From G963422745 sp963422745 (GTDB lineage: Bacteria > Actinomycetota > Acidimicrobiia > Acidimicrobiales > Aldehydirespiratoraceae): 64,000 nt of DNA. Of this stretch, positions 44,442-53,063 are shown in pieces (within the stretch, counting starts at the first letter, position 1; each line of letters begins with the position of its first letter). Made by a program: the position numbers and the translations under genes. The DNA is taken from positions 3,224,001 to 3,288,000 of the forward strand of contig OY730477.1 of the NCBI GenBank assembly GCA_963422745.1, written 5' to 3'. The notes beneath the pieces were generated by a model. The model saw nothing but the letters and a program-made list of their open reading frames with translations, had not been told where the DNA came from and made no database searches.

Positions 44442-45380
44442 ATGGCGATCGATTTCGTTGCGATAGATTTCGAAACCGCGAACCATTCCCGTGGTTCGCC
44501 ATGCGCTGTGGGCGTGGTTGAGGTTAGAGCCGGTGAGATAGTCGCCGAGCACAAAATGTTGATGCGCCCGCCGGAAGAGGTGTCCTGGTTCGATGAATTC
44601 AACACCGAATTGCATGGCATCAGCGAGGATGATGTTGAAGACTCCGATGAGTTCATAGAGGTGTTACCGTGGATTATGGCGCAGATCGGAGGTTTGCCGG
44701 TTGTGGCTCACAACGCTGCTTTTGATGTAGGAGTGCTTCGTGACGCTTGCGACTATTCTGATATCAGATGGCCTGAGCTTAGCTACACATGCACTCTGGT
44801 TCTTGGCAGAACACTGATCCCGGGGTTGGCATCTTATACTCTGCCGTTTTGTTTAGAGGCGTGTGGCTTGTCAATTGCGGATCATCATGACCCCTTAGCA
44901 GATGCTCGAGCGGCTGCGGAATTGATGACAGTGTATACAGCGAAAGCGGAGGTGACATCTCTTGATGAGTTGCTTCAGAAACAGCGCGTCGGTTGGGGTT
45001 ACTGTAAGTCAGATGAGTGGCGTGGGTCTGTCAAGAAAAGATTGAATCAGAAAACCAAGAAGTATGACTTACCGGTGCCTGATCCCGACGCTGATGGGGT
45101 TTTGACGGGGTTATCGATTGTGTTGACCGGAAAGCTACCGAGCGGCATGGTCCGACGAGAAGCTCATGAGTTGATTGCTATCTTGGGAGGCCATCCGCAG
45201 AATAGCGTGACCAAGAAGACTGATGTTTTGGTGTTGGGAGATGTAAATCCTTGGTTACTGAAGCCGGGGCAGTCGTGTTCGCGCAAGCATGAGAAGGCAT
45301 TGGCTCTCCATGCGGCAGGTTCGGAGATCGAGATCATGGCGGGTAGAGATTTCATGTCTCTGCTAGAATTGTCTCGATGA
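44442..45380 (+). CDS. DnaQ-like 3'-5' exonuclease with C-terminal BRCT domain
   Basis: A 312-residue protein. The DEDDh exonuclease domain (about 1-165) shows VAIDFETA (D8, E10), AHNAAFDVGVLRD near 90 and HHDPLADARAAAE near 150, so all catalytic residues appear present. A BRCT domain follows (LTGLSIVLTGKLPSGMVRRE near 225, KKTDVLVLGD near 265). This is the common PolC-like/DinG-like stand-alone exonuclease-BRCT layout, likely acting in DNA repair or processing. The DNA is AT-richer than its neighbours and the gene is bracketed by duplicated sequence, suggesting insertion. Its stop overlaps the next gene's ATG (ATGA). Confidence 0.92.
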   Translation: MAIDFVAIDFETANHSRGSPCAVGVVEVRAGEIVAEHKMLMRPPEEVSWFDEFNTELHGISEDDVEDSDEFIEVLPWIMAQIGGLPVVAHNAAFDVGVLRDACDYSDIRWPELSYTCTLVLGRTLIPGLASYTLPFCLEACGLSIADHHDPLADARAAAELMTVYTAKAEVTSLDELLQKQRVGWGYCKSDEWRGSVKKRLNQKTKKYDLPVPDPDADGVLTGLSIVLTGKLPSGMVRREAHELIAILGGHPQNSVTKKTDVLVLGDVNPWLLKPGQSCSRKHEKALALHAAGSEIEIMAGRDFMSLLELSR

Positions 45381-45799
45381 GTTGGATACGGGCGGCGTCA
45401 GATGGCGACACCAAGAAGATTGAGGTTCGACTGCCGTTCTTGGTGGTGGAGTTATTGCCGTCTGCTGTGGCGACGCACGTTGAAATCGTAGACGCGGCCA
45501 GGTTTGCCGGTCGCAGACCGCCGGGGTTTTGGCCTCGGGATTGCTGGGTGGCTATTGGGACCTCAAGAACCTCGTTGTCTAATCTGTTGGATCACTTACG
45601 GCGGGTGCGAATGACAGTGGCGGTGGCAGTGCGGTGGGATCATGCGGTGCGGTGGGATCATGCTGGACAGATAGCGTCAATAGCTGTTTCCGAATTGGAA
45701 AAGATAGTTGATCAGTCGCCGGTGGTATGGTGTGCTAATGACGCTGTTCAACGGGTGACCGAAGTAATAGAGATTCAATCACCAACTACCTTAAGCTGA
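45377..45799 (+). CDS. Hypothetical protein coupled to the exonuclease gene
   Basis: A 140-residue protein that I do not recognise. It begins with a beta-rich segment (KIEVRLPFLVVELLPSAVAT), has a central CWVAIGTSRTSLSNLLDHLR and a duplicated VRWDHA encoded by a 15-base direct repeat. The gene overlaps the exonuclease stop by ATGA, so it is translated from the same message. Its last codons run up to the junction with the truncated AIM24 copy, so its original 3' end may have been altered. Confidence 0.65.
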   Translation: MSWIRAASDGDTKKIEVRLPFLVVELLPSAVATHVEIVDAARFAGRRPPGFWPRDCWVAIGTSRTSLSNLLDHLRRVRMTVAVAVRWDHAVRWDHAGQIASIAVSELEKIVDQSPVVWCANDAVQRVTEVIEIQSPTTLS

Positions 45800-45822
45800 T
45801 CCAACTGGTTCAAACAGAAGTG

Positions 45823-46090
45823 TGCATCTGAAGCCAGCCAGTTACCTCGCTCAATGATCCAGGCCTGTGACCCGTTCAGCTCCAGGACTCTGATATCGCC
45901 AGGTAGCTTGGCCGCCACGTCCACCCAACCCGCCGAACCCGGCGCTGTGTAGGTGGAGACGAACAGGGACTCACCGCCGAGGATACTGCGCTTGAGTCCC
46001 TTGAGCATGCCGCCTTCAATTCGGGCTTCAAGGCTCATACCGATCGAGTGAGCCATCATGGCCCCGGCTTCTACCTTGAGCTGAGTGCCG
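45823..46090 (-). pseudogene. Truncated copy of the AIM24-like gene
   Basis: The fragment corresponds to about residues 22-111 of the intact protein (QLKVEAGAMMAHSIGMSLEA through IIERGNWLASDA) with almost identical codons. The first 20 residues and the entire C-terminal half are missing. It ends at the junction with the exonuclease cassette. Confidence 0.9.
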
Positions 46091-46489
46091 CCGTACGGCA
46101 ACCGTCAGCCGCTTCGCCGTGAGCTGTGACCGTGGAGCTGTAGCCGTACCTGCTCAGTAGCCGACCGACTCCCATCTTGTTTGATCACCGGTTGCGTCTC
46201 CGGGCGCAAACAGCGGATTGCGGCCCGGACACGCTGCCACTCTCCCCCTCTTTCGGCAACGCCCTGCAAGGTCTCGGGATGGCTCACCCTCGGAGCTGCG
46301 GTGTTTGCAAGGATCTTGCTCCTCGGCGTTCCAACGGCTTCGTGATATGGCGCCCCGCCGACCTTGAATGTCACACACCACCTCAATACTGAAAGAGGCG
46401 GATCGCGTACTCAAGAAGATGCCTTCAAGCAGAGGGCCCTGAATGCGGTCAGCCAACCCAGACCATCTCAAGAGTTCAAGGAACTTACC
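46091..46489. repeat. Segmental duplication, copy 2 (non-coding part upstream of the lipoprotein)
   Basis: Matches 43930-44330, for example GCAACCGTCAGCCGCTTCGC, GTACCTGCTCAGTAGCC.AC and CACACACCACCTCAATACTG. No convincing gene was found in either copy; the short frames that occur are not conserved between them. It probably contains the promoter of the lipoprotein gene. Confidence 0.8.
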
Positions 46490-47629
46490 ATGAAAAAATT
46501 AGTCATTGCGTTGCTGTCGGGAAGTCTGATCTTGACTTCCGCTTGCGTGCCCGAAGATGAAGATGAGACTGGCGACGGTGCTGATGAATCAGCAGCCGAC
46601 GCCCCAGGAGAAGAACCCTCCGATGAAGACAAGTCAGATGATGAGGACAAGTCAGATGAGGACAAGTCAGAATCAAGCCCGAGTGAGGTCACCCAAGCCG
46701 CGCCGTGGGGTCCGTCTTTCGTTGATCTAGGTCACGGAAACGGCTACTGGGTCGAAATCCTGGCAGTTGAACTCGACGCCACCGAGACGATCCTCGAATA
46801 CAACCAATTCAACGACCCCCCGCTCCCAGGACATCGCTACAGCCTCGTCACATTGTCGGTACGTTACGACGCCCCACCTGGCAGCGAAGCCGCCCAAGAA
46901 GGAACAGTCGGAAACCCCAAATCCGACCTTGACTTCAGCAACGAATGCGACTTCGTCTCCATCAACCACGAACTGTCCTATGACTCAGTCGGCCACGCAG
47001 TAACCACCACCGGCAACATCTGCCTACACCTACCCGAAAACGACCCAGCTCCACTACTCACAGTCACCGAAGGCCCATTCTGCATTGACTGCGACCACAT
47101 AACCCTGCAACTTGTTGAACCAGACGGAGATGCCGTTGACGGCGGGACAGAATCGACAGCTTCCTCAACGACAGACTCGAGTCCCAAAGTCACCCTAGAT
47201 GCGCCGTGGGGTCCGTCGTTCGTTGATCTCGGTCACGGAAACGGCTACTGGGTGGAAATCCTGGCAGTTGAACTTGACGCCACCGAGACGATCCTTGAAT
47301 ACAACCAATTCAACGATCCCCCTCTCCCGGGACATCGCTACAGCCTCGTCACATTGTCGGTGCGTTACGACGCCCCACCGGATAGCGAAGCCGCCCAAGA
47401 AGGAACAGTCGGAAACCCCAAGTTCGACCTTGACTTCAGCAACGAATGCGACTTCATCGCCATCAACCACGAACTGCCCTATGACCCAGTCGGCCACGAA
47501 GTAACCGCCACAGGCAACATCTGCCTACACCTACCCGAAAACGACCCAGCTCCACTACTCACAGTCACCGAAAGCACATTCTGCGTTGACTGCGATTACA
47601 TAACCCTCCAACTTGTCAAATCGACATAG
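46490..47629 (+). CDS. Lipoprotein with two near-identical domains
   Basis: A 379-residue protein. The signal peptide MKKLVIALLSGSLILTSAC ends in a lipobox cysteine, followed by a 50-residue acidic Ser/Asp/Lys linker with repeated DEDKS units. Two domains of about 130 residues follow, starting APWGPSFVDLGHGNGYWVEI near 65 and again near 230. They are almost identical at protein and DNA level and resemble the DUF4352-type extracellular immunoglobulin-like fold (tentative). Each has conserved cysteines (SNECDF, GNICLHL, CIDCD or CVDCD), probably disulphide-bonded. ATG 46490 starts the signal peptide; the upstream in-frame extension is duplicated non-coding DNA. Confidence 0.82.
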   Translation: MKKLVIALLSGSLILTSACVPEDEDETGDGADESAADAPGEEPSDEDKSDDEDKSDEDKSESSPSEVTQAAPWGPSFVDLGHGNGYWVEILAVELDATETILEYNQFNDPPLPGHRYSLVTLSVRYDAPPGSEAAQEGTVGNPKSDLDFSNECDFVSINHELSYDSVGHAVTTTGNICLHLPENDPAPLLTVTEGPFCIDCDHITLQLVEPDGDAVDGGTESTASSTTDSSPKVTLDAPWGPSFVDLGHGNGYWVEILAVELDATETILEYNQFNDPPLPGHRYSLVTLSVRYDAPPDSEAAQEGTVGNPKFDLDFSNECDFIAINHELPYDPVGHEVTATGNICLHLPENDPAPLLTVTESTFCVDCDYITLQLVKST

Positions 47630-47724
47630 TTGATTGGCCGATGCACACACCGAATCATCAACCGTGCGAGCGACGTAAATTGCCCACTGCTCGGCCTCCT
47701 CCGGGGTACGTGTAAGGCCAGCAA

Positions 47725-47763
47725 CGGTCAGGTGATCCTTCATCCAGCAGGATCACCTGACCG
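47725..47763. terminator. Perfect 15-bp inverted repeat between two genes
   Basis: Arms CGGTCAGGTGATCCT and AGGATCACCTGACCG are separated by nine bases, about 95 bases after the lipoprotein stop. It is a strong hairpin without a T-run, so it could be a terminator or an operator for the transporter operon. A minus-strand frame 47555-47743 begins within it; that frame was not judged a gene. Confidence 0.65.
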
Positions 47764-47887
47764 GGCTCTCGCCAAAGTCTCCCACAGAGCCAGCGGACCT
47801 CAACTGATCTCATGGGCAACCAATCTCATCGGTACCCATGCAGAGATCGGCTAGCTTAACGACCACACAAACCACCAGGGGGTTGTG

Positions 47888-49309
47888 ATGCCTTCGAAGA
47901 TGCACTTGGCGTCGGCCATCTGCGCAACTCTGGCACTGTTCGTCACTGCCTGCGGCAACAGCGGTGACGACAACCCGGGCGAATCGACTCCGATGACCGC
48001 GCCAGCTGAGCAGCCGCGGGCTACCGAAGCTGCTCCCACCACGACAGCAGCCCCCACGACCAAGCCGACAGACGGGCCCTACCCGCAACGCGACGAGTTC
48101 GTCGCTCTTGAGGACGTGCCCGGAGTGTCCGACGAGGAGATCCGCGTGGCTGTGATCGGTACTCAACAGGGCAACCCGTTGGGGACCTGCATCCTTGACT
48201 GCTACGTCACTGGCATTGAGGCCTACTTCAACTACATCAACGACTCAGGCGGGATATACGGACGCCGAATCGTCATCGAAGAGGTCCTCGACGACAACCT
48301 CTTCGCCAACAAGGAGCACGCACTGAAGGTGATCTCCGACGACGACAGTCTGGCCGTGTTCGAAGCTACCTTGTTCCCGACGGGCTGGGGGGACCTCCAC
48401 GATGCCGGAATCCCCACCTTCGTTTGGAACATCGACGGTCCGGAGTCCGTGAACCGGGATTCGATCTTCGGCAACTTCGTCATCGGCTGCCCTACCTGTA
48501 CGAGCCGCTGGCTTCCCTGGCTGGTCTCGGAGGCCGGAGCCACCAAGGTAGCGACGTTGGGATACGGCGTCTCGGAGAACTCCAAGGTCTGCACACGAGC
48601 GTTTGCCGACTCGATCGATCTCTACAGCGCCGAACTCGGGATTGAACTCGCCTACTTCAACGACAACCTCGCCTACGGCCTGCCCAACGGCATCGGACCG
48701 GAGGTCACCCAGATGGTCGATGCCGACGTCGACTTCATCGCCACCTGTATGGACCTCAACGCCATGCTGACCCTGGCCGAGGAGCTGCAGCGACAAGGTG
48801 CCCGTGAAGACGTAACCATGTATCACCCCAATTCCTATGACCCTGAGTTCGTGAAGTCCGCGGGCGACCTGTTCGACGGCGACTACGTGTCGCTGGTCTT
48901 CGCCGCTTTCGAATACGAGGTCGACACCGTTTTGCGTGAGGCCTACCAGCAGTGGGTTTCGGCCCACGGCGGCCCCGTAGCAGAGCAGACCATAATCGCC
49001 TGGATCAACGCCGACCTGTTCGTGACCGGACTGCTGGAGGCCGGTCCGAACTTCGACCGCCAGACGATCATCGACAGCCTGAACCAAATCACCTACGACG
49101 CTGGCGGTCTGATCAGCCCAATCGACTGGAGCCGACAACACAACGCCGTGGTGGGCGACAACAGCCCCTACGACTATGCCCAGGAATGCGTGTCGGCTGT
49201 CAGGATCCAAGACAGCGGATTCGTTGGTTTCCAGGCCGAACCGTGGATGTGTTGGCTTGACGACACCTCGGAGTGGTCCGAGCCGGTTCCCACCGACTTC
49301 GCGGGGTGA
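47888..49309 (+). CDS. ABC transporter substrate-binding lipoprotein (branched-chain amino acid type)
   Basis: A 473-residue type-I periplasmic-binding-fold protein. The signal peptide ends at LALFVTAC (lipobox); a Thr/Pro/Ala-rich linker (about 25-60) leads to IRVAVIGTQQGNP, GIEAYFNYINDSGGIYGRRI and GIPTFVWNIDG, the Leu/Ile/Val-binding-protein pattern. ATG 47888 has AGGGGG five bases upstream. It heads the operon with fused permease and two ATPases, so it defines substrate choice. In actinobacterial catabolic clusters such proteins often bind carboxylated or aromatic compounds rather than amino acids. Confidence 0.92.
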   Translation: MPSKMHLASAICATLALFVTACGNSGDDNPGESTPMTAPAEQPRATEAAPTTTAAPTTKPTDGPYPQRDEFVALEDVPGVSDEEIRVAVIGTQQGNPLGTCILDCYVTGIEAYFNYINDSGGIYGRRIVIEEVLDDNLFANKEHALKVISDDDSLAVFEATLFPTGWGDLHDAGIPTFVWNIDGPESVNRDSIFGNFVIGCPTCTSRWLPWLVSEAGATKVATLGYGVSENSKVCTRAFADSIDLYSAELGIELAYFNDNLAYGLPNGIGPEVTQMVDADVDFIATCMDLNAMLTLAEELQRQGAREDVTMYHPNSYDPEFVKSAGDLFDGDYVSLVFAAFEYEVDTVLREAYQQWVSAHGGPVAEQTIIAWINADLFVTGLLEAGPNFDRQTIIDSLNQITYDAGGLISPIDWSRQHNAVVGDNSPYDYAQECVSAVRIQDSGFVGFQAEPWMCWLDDTSEWSEPVPTDFAG

Positions 49310-49333
49310 GCCTCGGTTCGTGAACCCGGGTCC

Positions 49334-51388
49334 ATGATTCTCGCCGCCGGATTCGCCGAGGATCTCTTCCGCGGGATCCTCCAGGGCACACCGCCGGGAG
49401 CTGTGTACGCCCTGATCGCTGGTGGATTCGTCCTTACTTACAAGACCTCCGGCGTGTTCAACCTGGCCTTCGGCGCTCAGGCTTACATATCGGCGGCCAT
49501 GTACTTCAAAGCTCATACATCTTGGGGTTGGCCGATCGTTCCGTCGGTTGTCCTTGCGGTCTTCGTCGTGGCACCTCTGGTGGGCCTCGCACTGGAGCGG
49601 TTGATCTTCCGGAACCTGCGCACAGGCTCGTCGGTTTCCAAGTTGGTGGTCACGCTCGGCTTGAGCGTTGCCCTCCCGGAGCTGTTCAACTGGGCGGCCC
49701 GCTTCACCGCAGTGGCTGGACGTCAGATCACAGGGATCGTCCCCGACGGGGCTCGGGTGTTTTATGACCCATTCGGTCTTTATCGCTTCAACCGCGACGA
49801 ACTGGCCATGATGGCCACGGCCTTGGTGGTCATGATCCTTCTTGTGGTCCTTTTTCGTTACACGATGCTGGGCTTGGCCATGAGAGCCATCGTTGAGAGC
49901 CCCAGAATGGCCGAACTGAGCGGCATCGCTTCGGACCGGATCTCGGCGGGTGCCTGGGTGTTGTCGAGCACCTTCGCTGGCATGGCTGGCGTGCTCATCG
50001 CCCCTCGATTCAATTCGTTGAATTCGTCGGATTTCTTTACTTTGGTTGTGGTCGCTATCGCAGCGGCCGCTACGGGACGCCTCGTCAGCCTGCCTCGGGC
50101 CATGTTGGGCGGAGTCGGGCTGGGCTGGTTCATCGCGGTCTTCAACACCTTCCTGCCCGGCTTGGCAGACGACTATTCCTGGCTCGGGCCCTTCCGGGAC
50201 AACCTGACCCCTTCGTTACCTTTCGTGGTGCTGTTCGCGATATTGGTGACGTCACGAGCTCTGGGCTCAGACAAGGAGACCACCGACCCTTTAGCTGGCG
50301 TTGATCCTCCTCCCCCGGCGCTTGCAGCCTCACAAAGACATCATCGGCTCACGCTGTTCACCCGCGGATTGGCGATCGTCTTCTTCGGTGTTGTTGCTCT
50401 GGTCGTGTACCTGCAAGCGGACCTTTATTGGGTAAGCCTGGTCACCAAGGCCGCCGTCATGGCGACGATCTATCTGTCGATCACTGTCATCACCGGTATG
50501 GCTGGCCAGATCTCGCTGTGTCAGGGAGCTTTCGCCGCCATCGGTGGCTTCACCGTGTTCCAGTTGGCTGATCGTTACGACCTGTCGGTTCTGGCGGCGA
50601 TGGTGATCGGTGCCGCTATCGCGGCGGCTGTCGGCGCCGTCCTCTCCTTGCCGGTGCTGCGCCTGGGTGGTGTTTGGCTGGCAATAGCCACATTGGCATT
50701 CGCCTTCTTCTTCGACGCTGTCATGGTCAAGTTCTCATGGGTCGGTGGTGGTGACACCGCTTTAATGACAGGGACACGGGTCCCCCGACCCAAGCTTGGT
50801 CCTGTTGACTTCGCCGACGACAAGGTGTTTTTGACCTTGGCCGTGATCGTCTTCGTCGTGGTGTCGGCCGTAGTGCTTCAACTTCGCGAAGGCACCATCG
50901 GTCGAACTCTGGCTGCTCTACGCGGAAGTGAGGTCGCCGCGGAGTCAATAGGGATCTCACCGGCGCGGGCCCGGATCGTCGCCTTCACCGTGTCAGCCGC
51001 GATCGCCGGTCTCGGCGGGGCCATGCTGGCCATACACCAACAAAACGTCAACTACATCGTCAACTTCGGACCGGTTACTTCCCTGTTCTGGCTGGTCGTA
51101 GTGGTCAGCCTGAGCGTCAGAACCATTGACGGTGCAATCATCGCGGGAGCCACCTTTGCCCTGTTCGAACCGCTGGTATTGCAAGGTGAACTATTCGCCT
51201 GGATCCTCAGGGGAGAAGACAATCTGCCCGGCCTGTTCCCCATACCCGGCAACTGGCGCCTGATCCTGTTCGGTTTCATGGCCATACAGTTCGCGCGCCA
51301 TCCCGAGGGGTTGGTGGAGCACTCCAAACGCCGATCGGCCGCCCGACTCAACCGACGCCTGGCCCTGCGAAACGGTGCGGTTCCTTGA
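49334..51388 (+). CDS. Fused branched-chain-type ABC permease (LivH-LivM fusion)
   Basis: A 684-residue membrane protein with two permease halves. The LivH-like half (about 1-310) begins GTPPGAVYALIAGGFVLTYK and has GLAMRAIVESPRMAELSGI. The LivM-like half (about 340-660) has ITVITGMAGQISLCQGAFAA and RGSEVAAESIGISPARARI, the usual cytoplasmic coupling helix. About 15-16 membrane helices are apparent. Fusion of the two permeases in one chain is seen in some actinobacteria. The stop overlaps the alternative TTG start of the next gene. Confidence 0.93.
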   Translation: MILAAGFAEDLFRGILQGTPPGAVYALIAGGFVLTYKTSGVFNLAFGAQAYISAAMYFKAHTSWGWPIVPSVVLAVFVVAPLVGLALERLIFRNLRTGSSVSKLVVTLGLSVALPELFNWAARFTAVAGRQITGIVPDGARVFYDPFGLYRFNRDELAMMATALVVMILLVVLFRYTMLGLAMRAIVESPRMAELSGIASDRISAGAWVLSSTFAGMAGVLIAPRFNSLNSSDFFTLVVVAIAAAATGRLVSLPRAMLGGVGLGWFIAVFNTFLPGLADDYSWLGPFRDNLTPSLPFVVLFAILVTSRALGSDKETTDPLAGVDPPPPALAASQRHHRLTLFTRGLAIVFFGVVALVVYLQADLYWVSLVTKAAVMATIYLSITVITGMAGQISLCQGAFAAIGGFTVFQLADRYDLSVLAAMVIGAAIAAAVGAVLSLPVLRLGGVWLAIATLAFAFFFDAVMVKFSWVGGGDTALMTGTRVPRPKLGPVDFADDKVFLTLAVIVFVVVSAVVLQLREGTIGRTLAALRGSEVAAESIGISPARARIVAFTVSAAIAGLGGAMLAIHQQNVNYIVNFGPVTSLFWLVVVVSLSVRTIDGAIIAGATFALFEPLVLQGELFAWILRGEDNLPGLFPIPGNWRLILFGFMAIQFARHPEGLVEHSKRRSAARLNRRLALRNGAVP

Positions 51389-52344
51389 TCACCTCGCTGC
51401 CACCGCACACATCGGGGTCCGGCGACCCCGAACCCGGCCGCGGGCATCAGATCAACGAATCGCTGCCACCACACACATCAGGGTTCGGAGACCCCAAACC
51501 CAGCCGCGGGCATCAGATCAACGAATCGCTACCACCGCACACCACGAACTCGGGAAACCCCAAACCATCGGTCGCCGCTGTGCCCGTCCTCGAAGCGGTC
51601 GGGTTGACCATGACCTTCTCGGGTATCCGAGCCCTGGGCGACGTGAGCATAAAGGTCGGTCGTGGCGAAAGGGTGGGGCTGATCGGACCGAACGGAGCCG
51701 GAAAGACCACCCTGTTGAACTGCCTTCTTGGGGTCCTGCGACCCGAGTCCGGGCGGGTTTTTCTCAACGGCATCGATCTGAAAGGTTGGTCGGTGTATCG
51801 ACGAGCCCGGGCGGGGATCGCTCGTACCTTCCAACGAGTTGAGCTCTTCTCCGATGTGACCGTCGCCGAGCATCTCCTGATCGCCGAACGAATCCGCAAC
51901 CGAACCGGCTCGTTCCGCAAGGACATGTTCGGGCTCGGCCGGCCCAGCGCTGTCGAGATCGCCGCCTGTACGGAGATCCTGGAACTGTTGGGCATCGCCG
52001 ACCTGGCAGCCAAACCCGTTGAGTCGCTCAGCCTGGGGCAGAGCCGGCTGGTGGAGGTGGGGCGGGCTCTCGCCACCCAACCGCAGGTCCTTTTGCTTGA
52101 TGAACCATCGTCGGGTTTGGACCCCGACGAGACCTCAGCGCTGGCCAACACCTTGAAATCGATCCAAGAAGAGCGCCAATACGCCGTGCTGATGGTGGAA
52201 CACGATCTGAGGTTGGTGGCCGACTTCACCGAACGCATCTATGTGCTCGATTTCGGTACCACCATCGCCGAGGGCCCCACCCTTTCGACCCTCACCAGCC
52301 GCAACGTTCGGCGGGCTTACCTGGGGAGCTACGAGATCAAATGA
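51385..52344 (+). CDS. ABC transporter ATPase (LivG type) with a repetitive N-terminal extension
   Basis: ATP-binding subunit for the branched-chain-type transporter. Walker A GPNGAGKTT, signature LSLGQSRLVEVGRAL and Walker B VLLLDEPSSGLDP are complete; the C-terminal GPTLSTLTSRNVRRAYLG is typical of LivG. Family homology starts at VPVLEAVGLTMTFSGIRALG, about 65 codons after the first possible start (TTG 51385, overlapping the permease TGA). The extra N-terminus is a translation of the 66-bp repeat. A GTG near 51580 is a reasonable shorter start; the DNA does not decide between them. Confidence 0.9.
   Translation: MITSLPPHTSGSGDPEPGRGHQINESLPPHTSGFGDPKPSRGHQINESLPPHTTNSGNPKPSVAAVPVLEAVGLTMTFSGIRALGDVSIKVGRGERVGLIGPNGAGKTTLLNCLLGVLRPESGRVFLNGIDLKGWSVYRRARAGIARTFQRVELFSDVTVAEHLLIAERIRNRTGSFRKDMFGLGRPSAVEIAACTEILELLGIADLAAKPVESLSLGQSRLVEVGRALATQPQVLLLDEPSSGLDPDETSALANTLKSIQEERQYAVLMVEHDLRLVADFTERIYVLDFGTTIAEGPTLSTLTSRNVRRAYLGSYEIK
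51395..51560. repeat. 66-bp repeat at the start of the LivG-type ATPase gene
   Basis: TCGCTGCCACCGCACACATC (51403) recurs as TCGCTGCCACCACACACATC 66 bases later and again, shorter, as TCGCTACCACCGCACACCAC another 66 bases later. The intervening part contains CCGCGGGCATCAGATCAACGA. The period is in frame (22 codons), so if TTG 51385 is the start the repeat is translated as SLPPHTSGFGDPKPSRGHQI-type units. Confidence 0.92.
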
Positions 52345-53063
52345 GCATCCCGATACTCGAGTTGCGTGACGTCAAGGCGGGCTACGGAGCATTCCGGGCC
52401 CTTTTCGGGGTGTCGCTGCGGATCGGAGCTGGCGAAGCCGTCGGGTTGATCGGGGCCAACGGAGCTGGCAAGACCACCCTGGCAAGGGTGGCCAGCGGGC
52501 TACTTGCCCCCAGCGCCGGGGCGGTTCTCATCGACGGTACCGACATGGTCGGCCGCGCCACTCATTGCTTCGCCAGGGCTGGCATAGCCCACGCCCCGGA
52601 AGGACGTTCGGTGTTCGCCACCTTGACGACTGAGGAGAATCTGGTTCTGTCGTTTCATCGGGCCTTCGGCCGCTCCGGGCGAGCCGACGCCTTGGACCGG
52701 GCCTACACCCTGTTCCCTCGGCTGGCTGAACGGCGGGCCCAGACCGCGGGCACACTGTCGGGAGGTGAGCAGCGTATGTTGTCCTTGGGCCGGGTCCTGG
52801 TTGAGTCGCCCAGACTGCTGATAGCAGACGAGCTGTCTCTTGGACTGGCGCCAATGGTGATTGAGGACGTGTTCGACATGCTGAGACGGATTCGAGCGGC
52901 CGGAACGGCGCTGTTGATCGTGGAGCAGCAGGTTCGCGACGCTTTGGCGTTTTGTGACCGGGCCGCCGTTGTTGAACACGGCACGATCTCTTGGACGGGC
53001 CCGGCGGAGGAGGCCGCAACTGTTCTAGAGAGTCGCCTGTTCACAAGCGGAGGTAACCGTTGA
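52341..53063 (+). CDS. ABC transporter ATPase (LivF type)
   Basis: A 240-residue second ATPase of the importer. Motifs are Walker A IGANGAGKTT near residue 39, LSGGEQRMLSLGRVL near 140, Walker B LLIADELSLGLAP near 160 and the H-loop region LLIVEQQVRDAL near 195. The start overlaps the LivG stop (ATGA). AGGT of the following gene's ribosome site lies within its last codons. Confidence 0.95.
   Translation: MSIPILELRDVKAGYGAFRALFGVSLRIGAGEAVGLIGANGAGKTTLARVASGLLAPSAGAVLIDGTDMVGRATHCFARAGIAHAPEGRSVFATLTTEENLVLSFHRAFGRSGRADALDRAYTLFPRLAERRAQTAGTLSGGEQRMLSLGRVLVESPRLLIADELSLGLAPMVIEDVFDMLRRIRAAGTALLIVEQQVRDALAFCDRAAVVEHGTISWTGPAEEAATVLESRLFTSGGNR

Noticed and set aside
47555..47743. 62-residue minus-strand frame starting MKDHLTVAGLTRTPEEAEQW
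   Set aside because: The sequence looks protein-like, but the frame begins inside a perfect hairpin and overlaps the end of the lipoprotein gene. No ribosome site or homology was seen.
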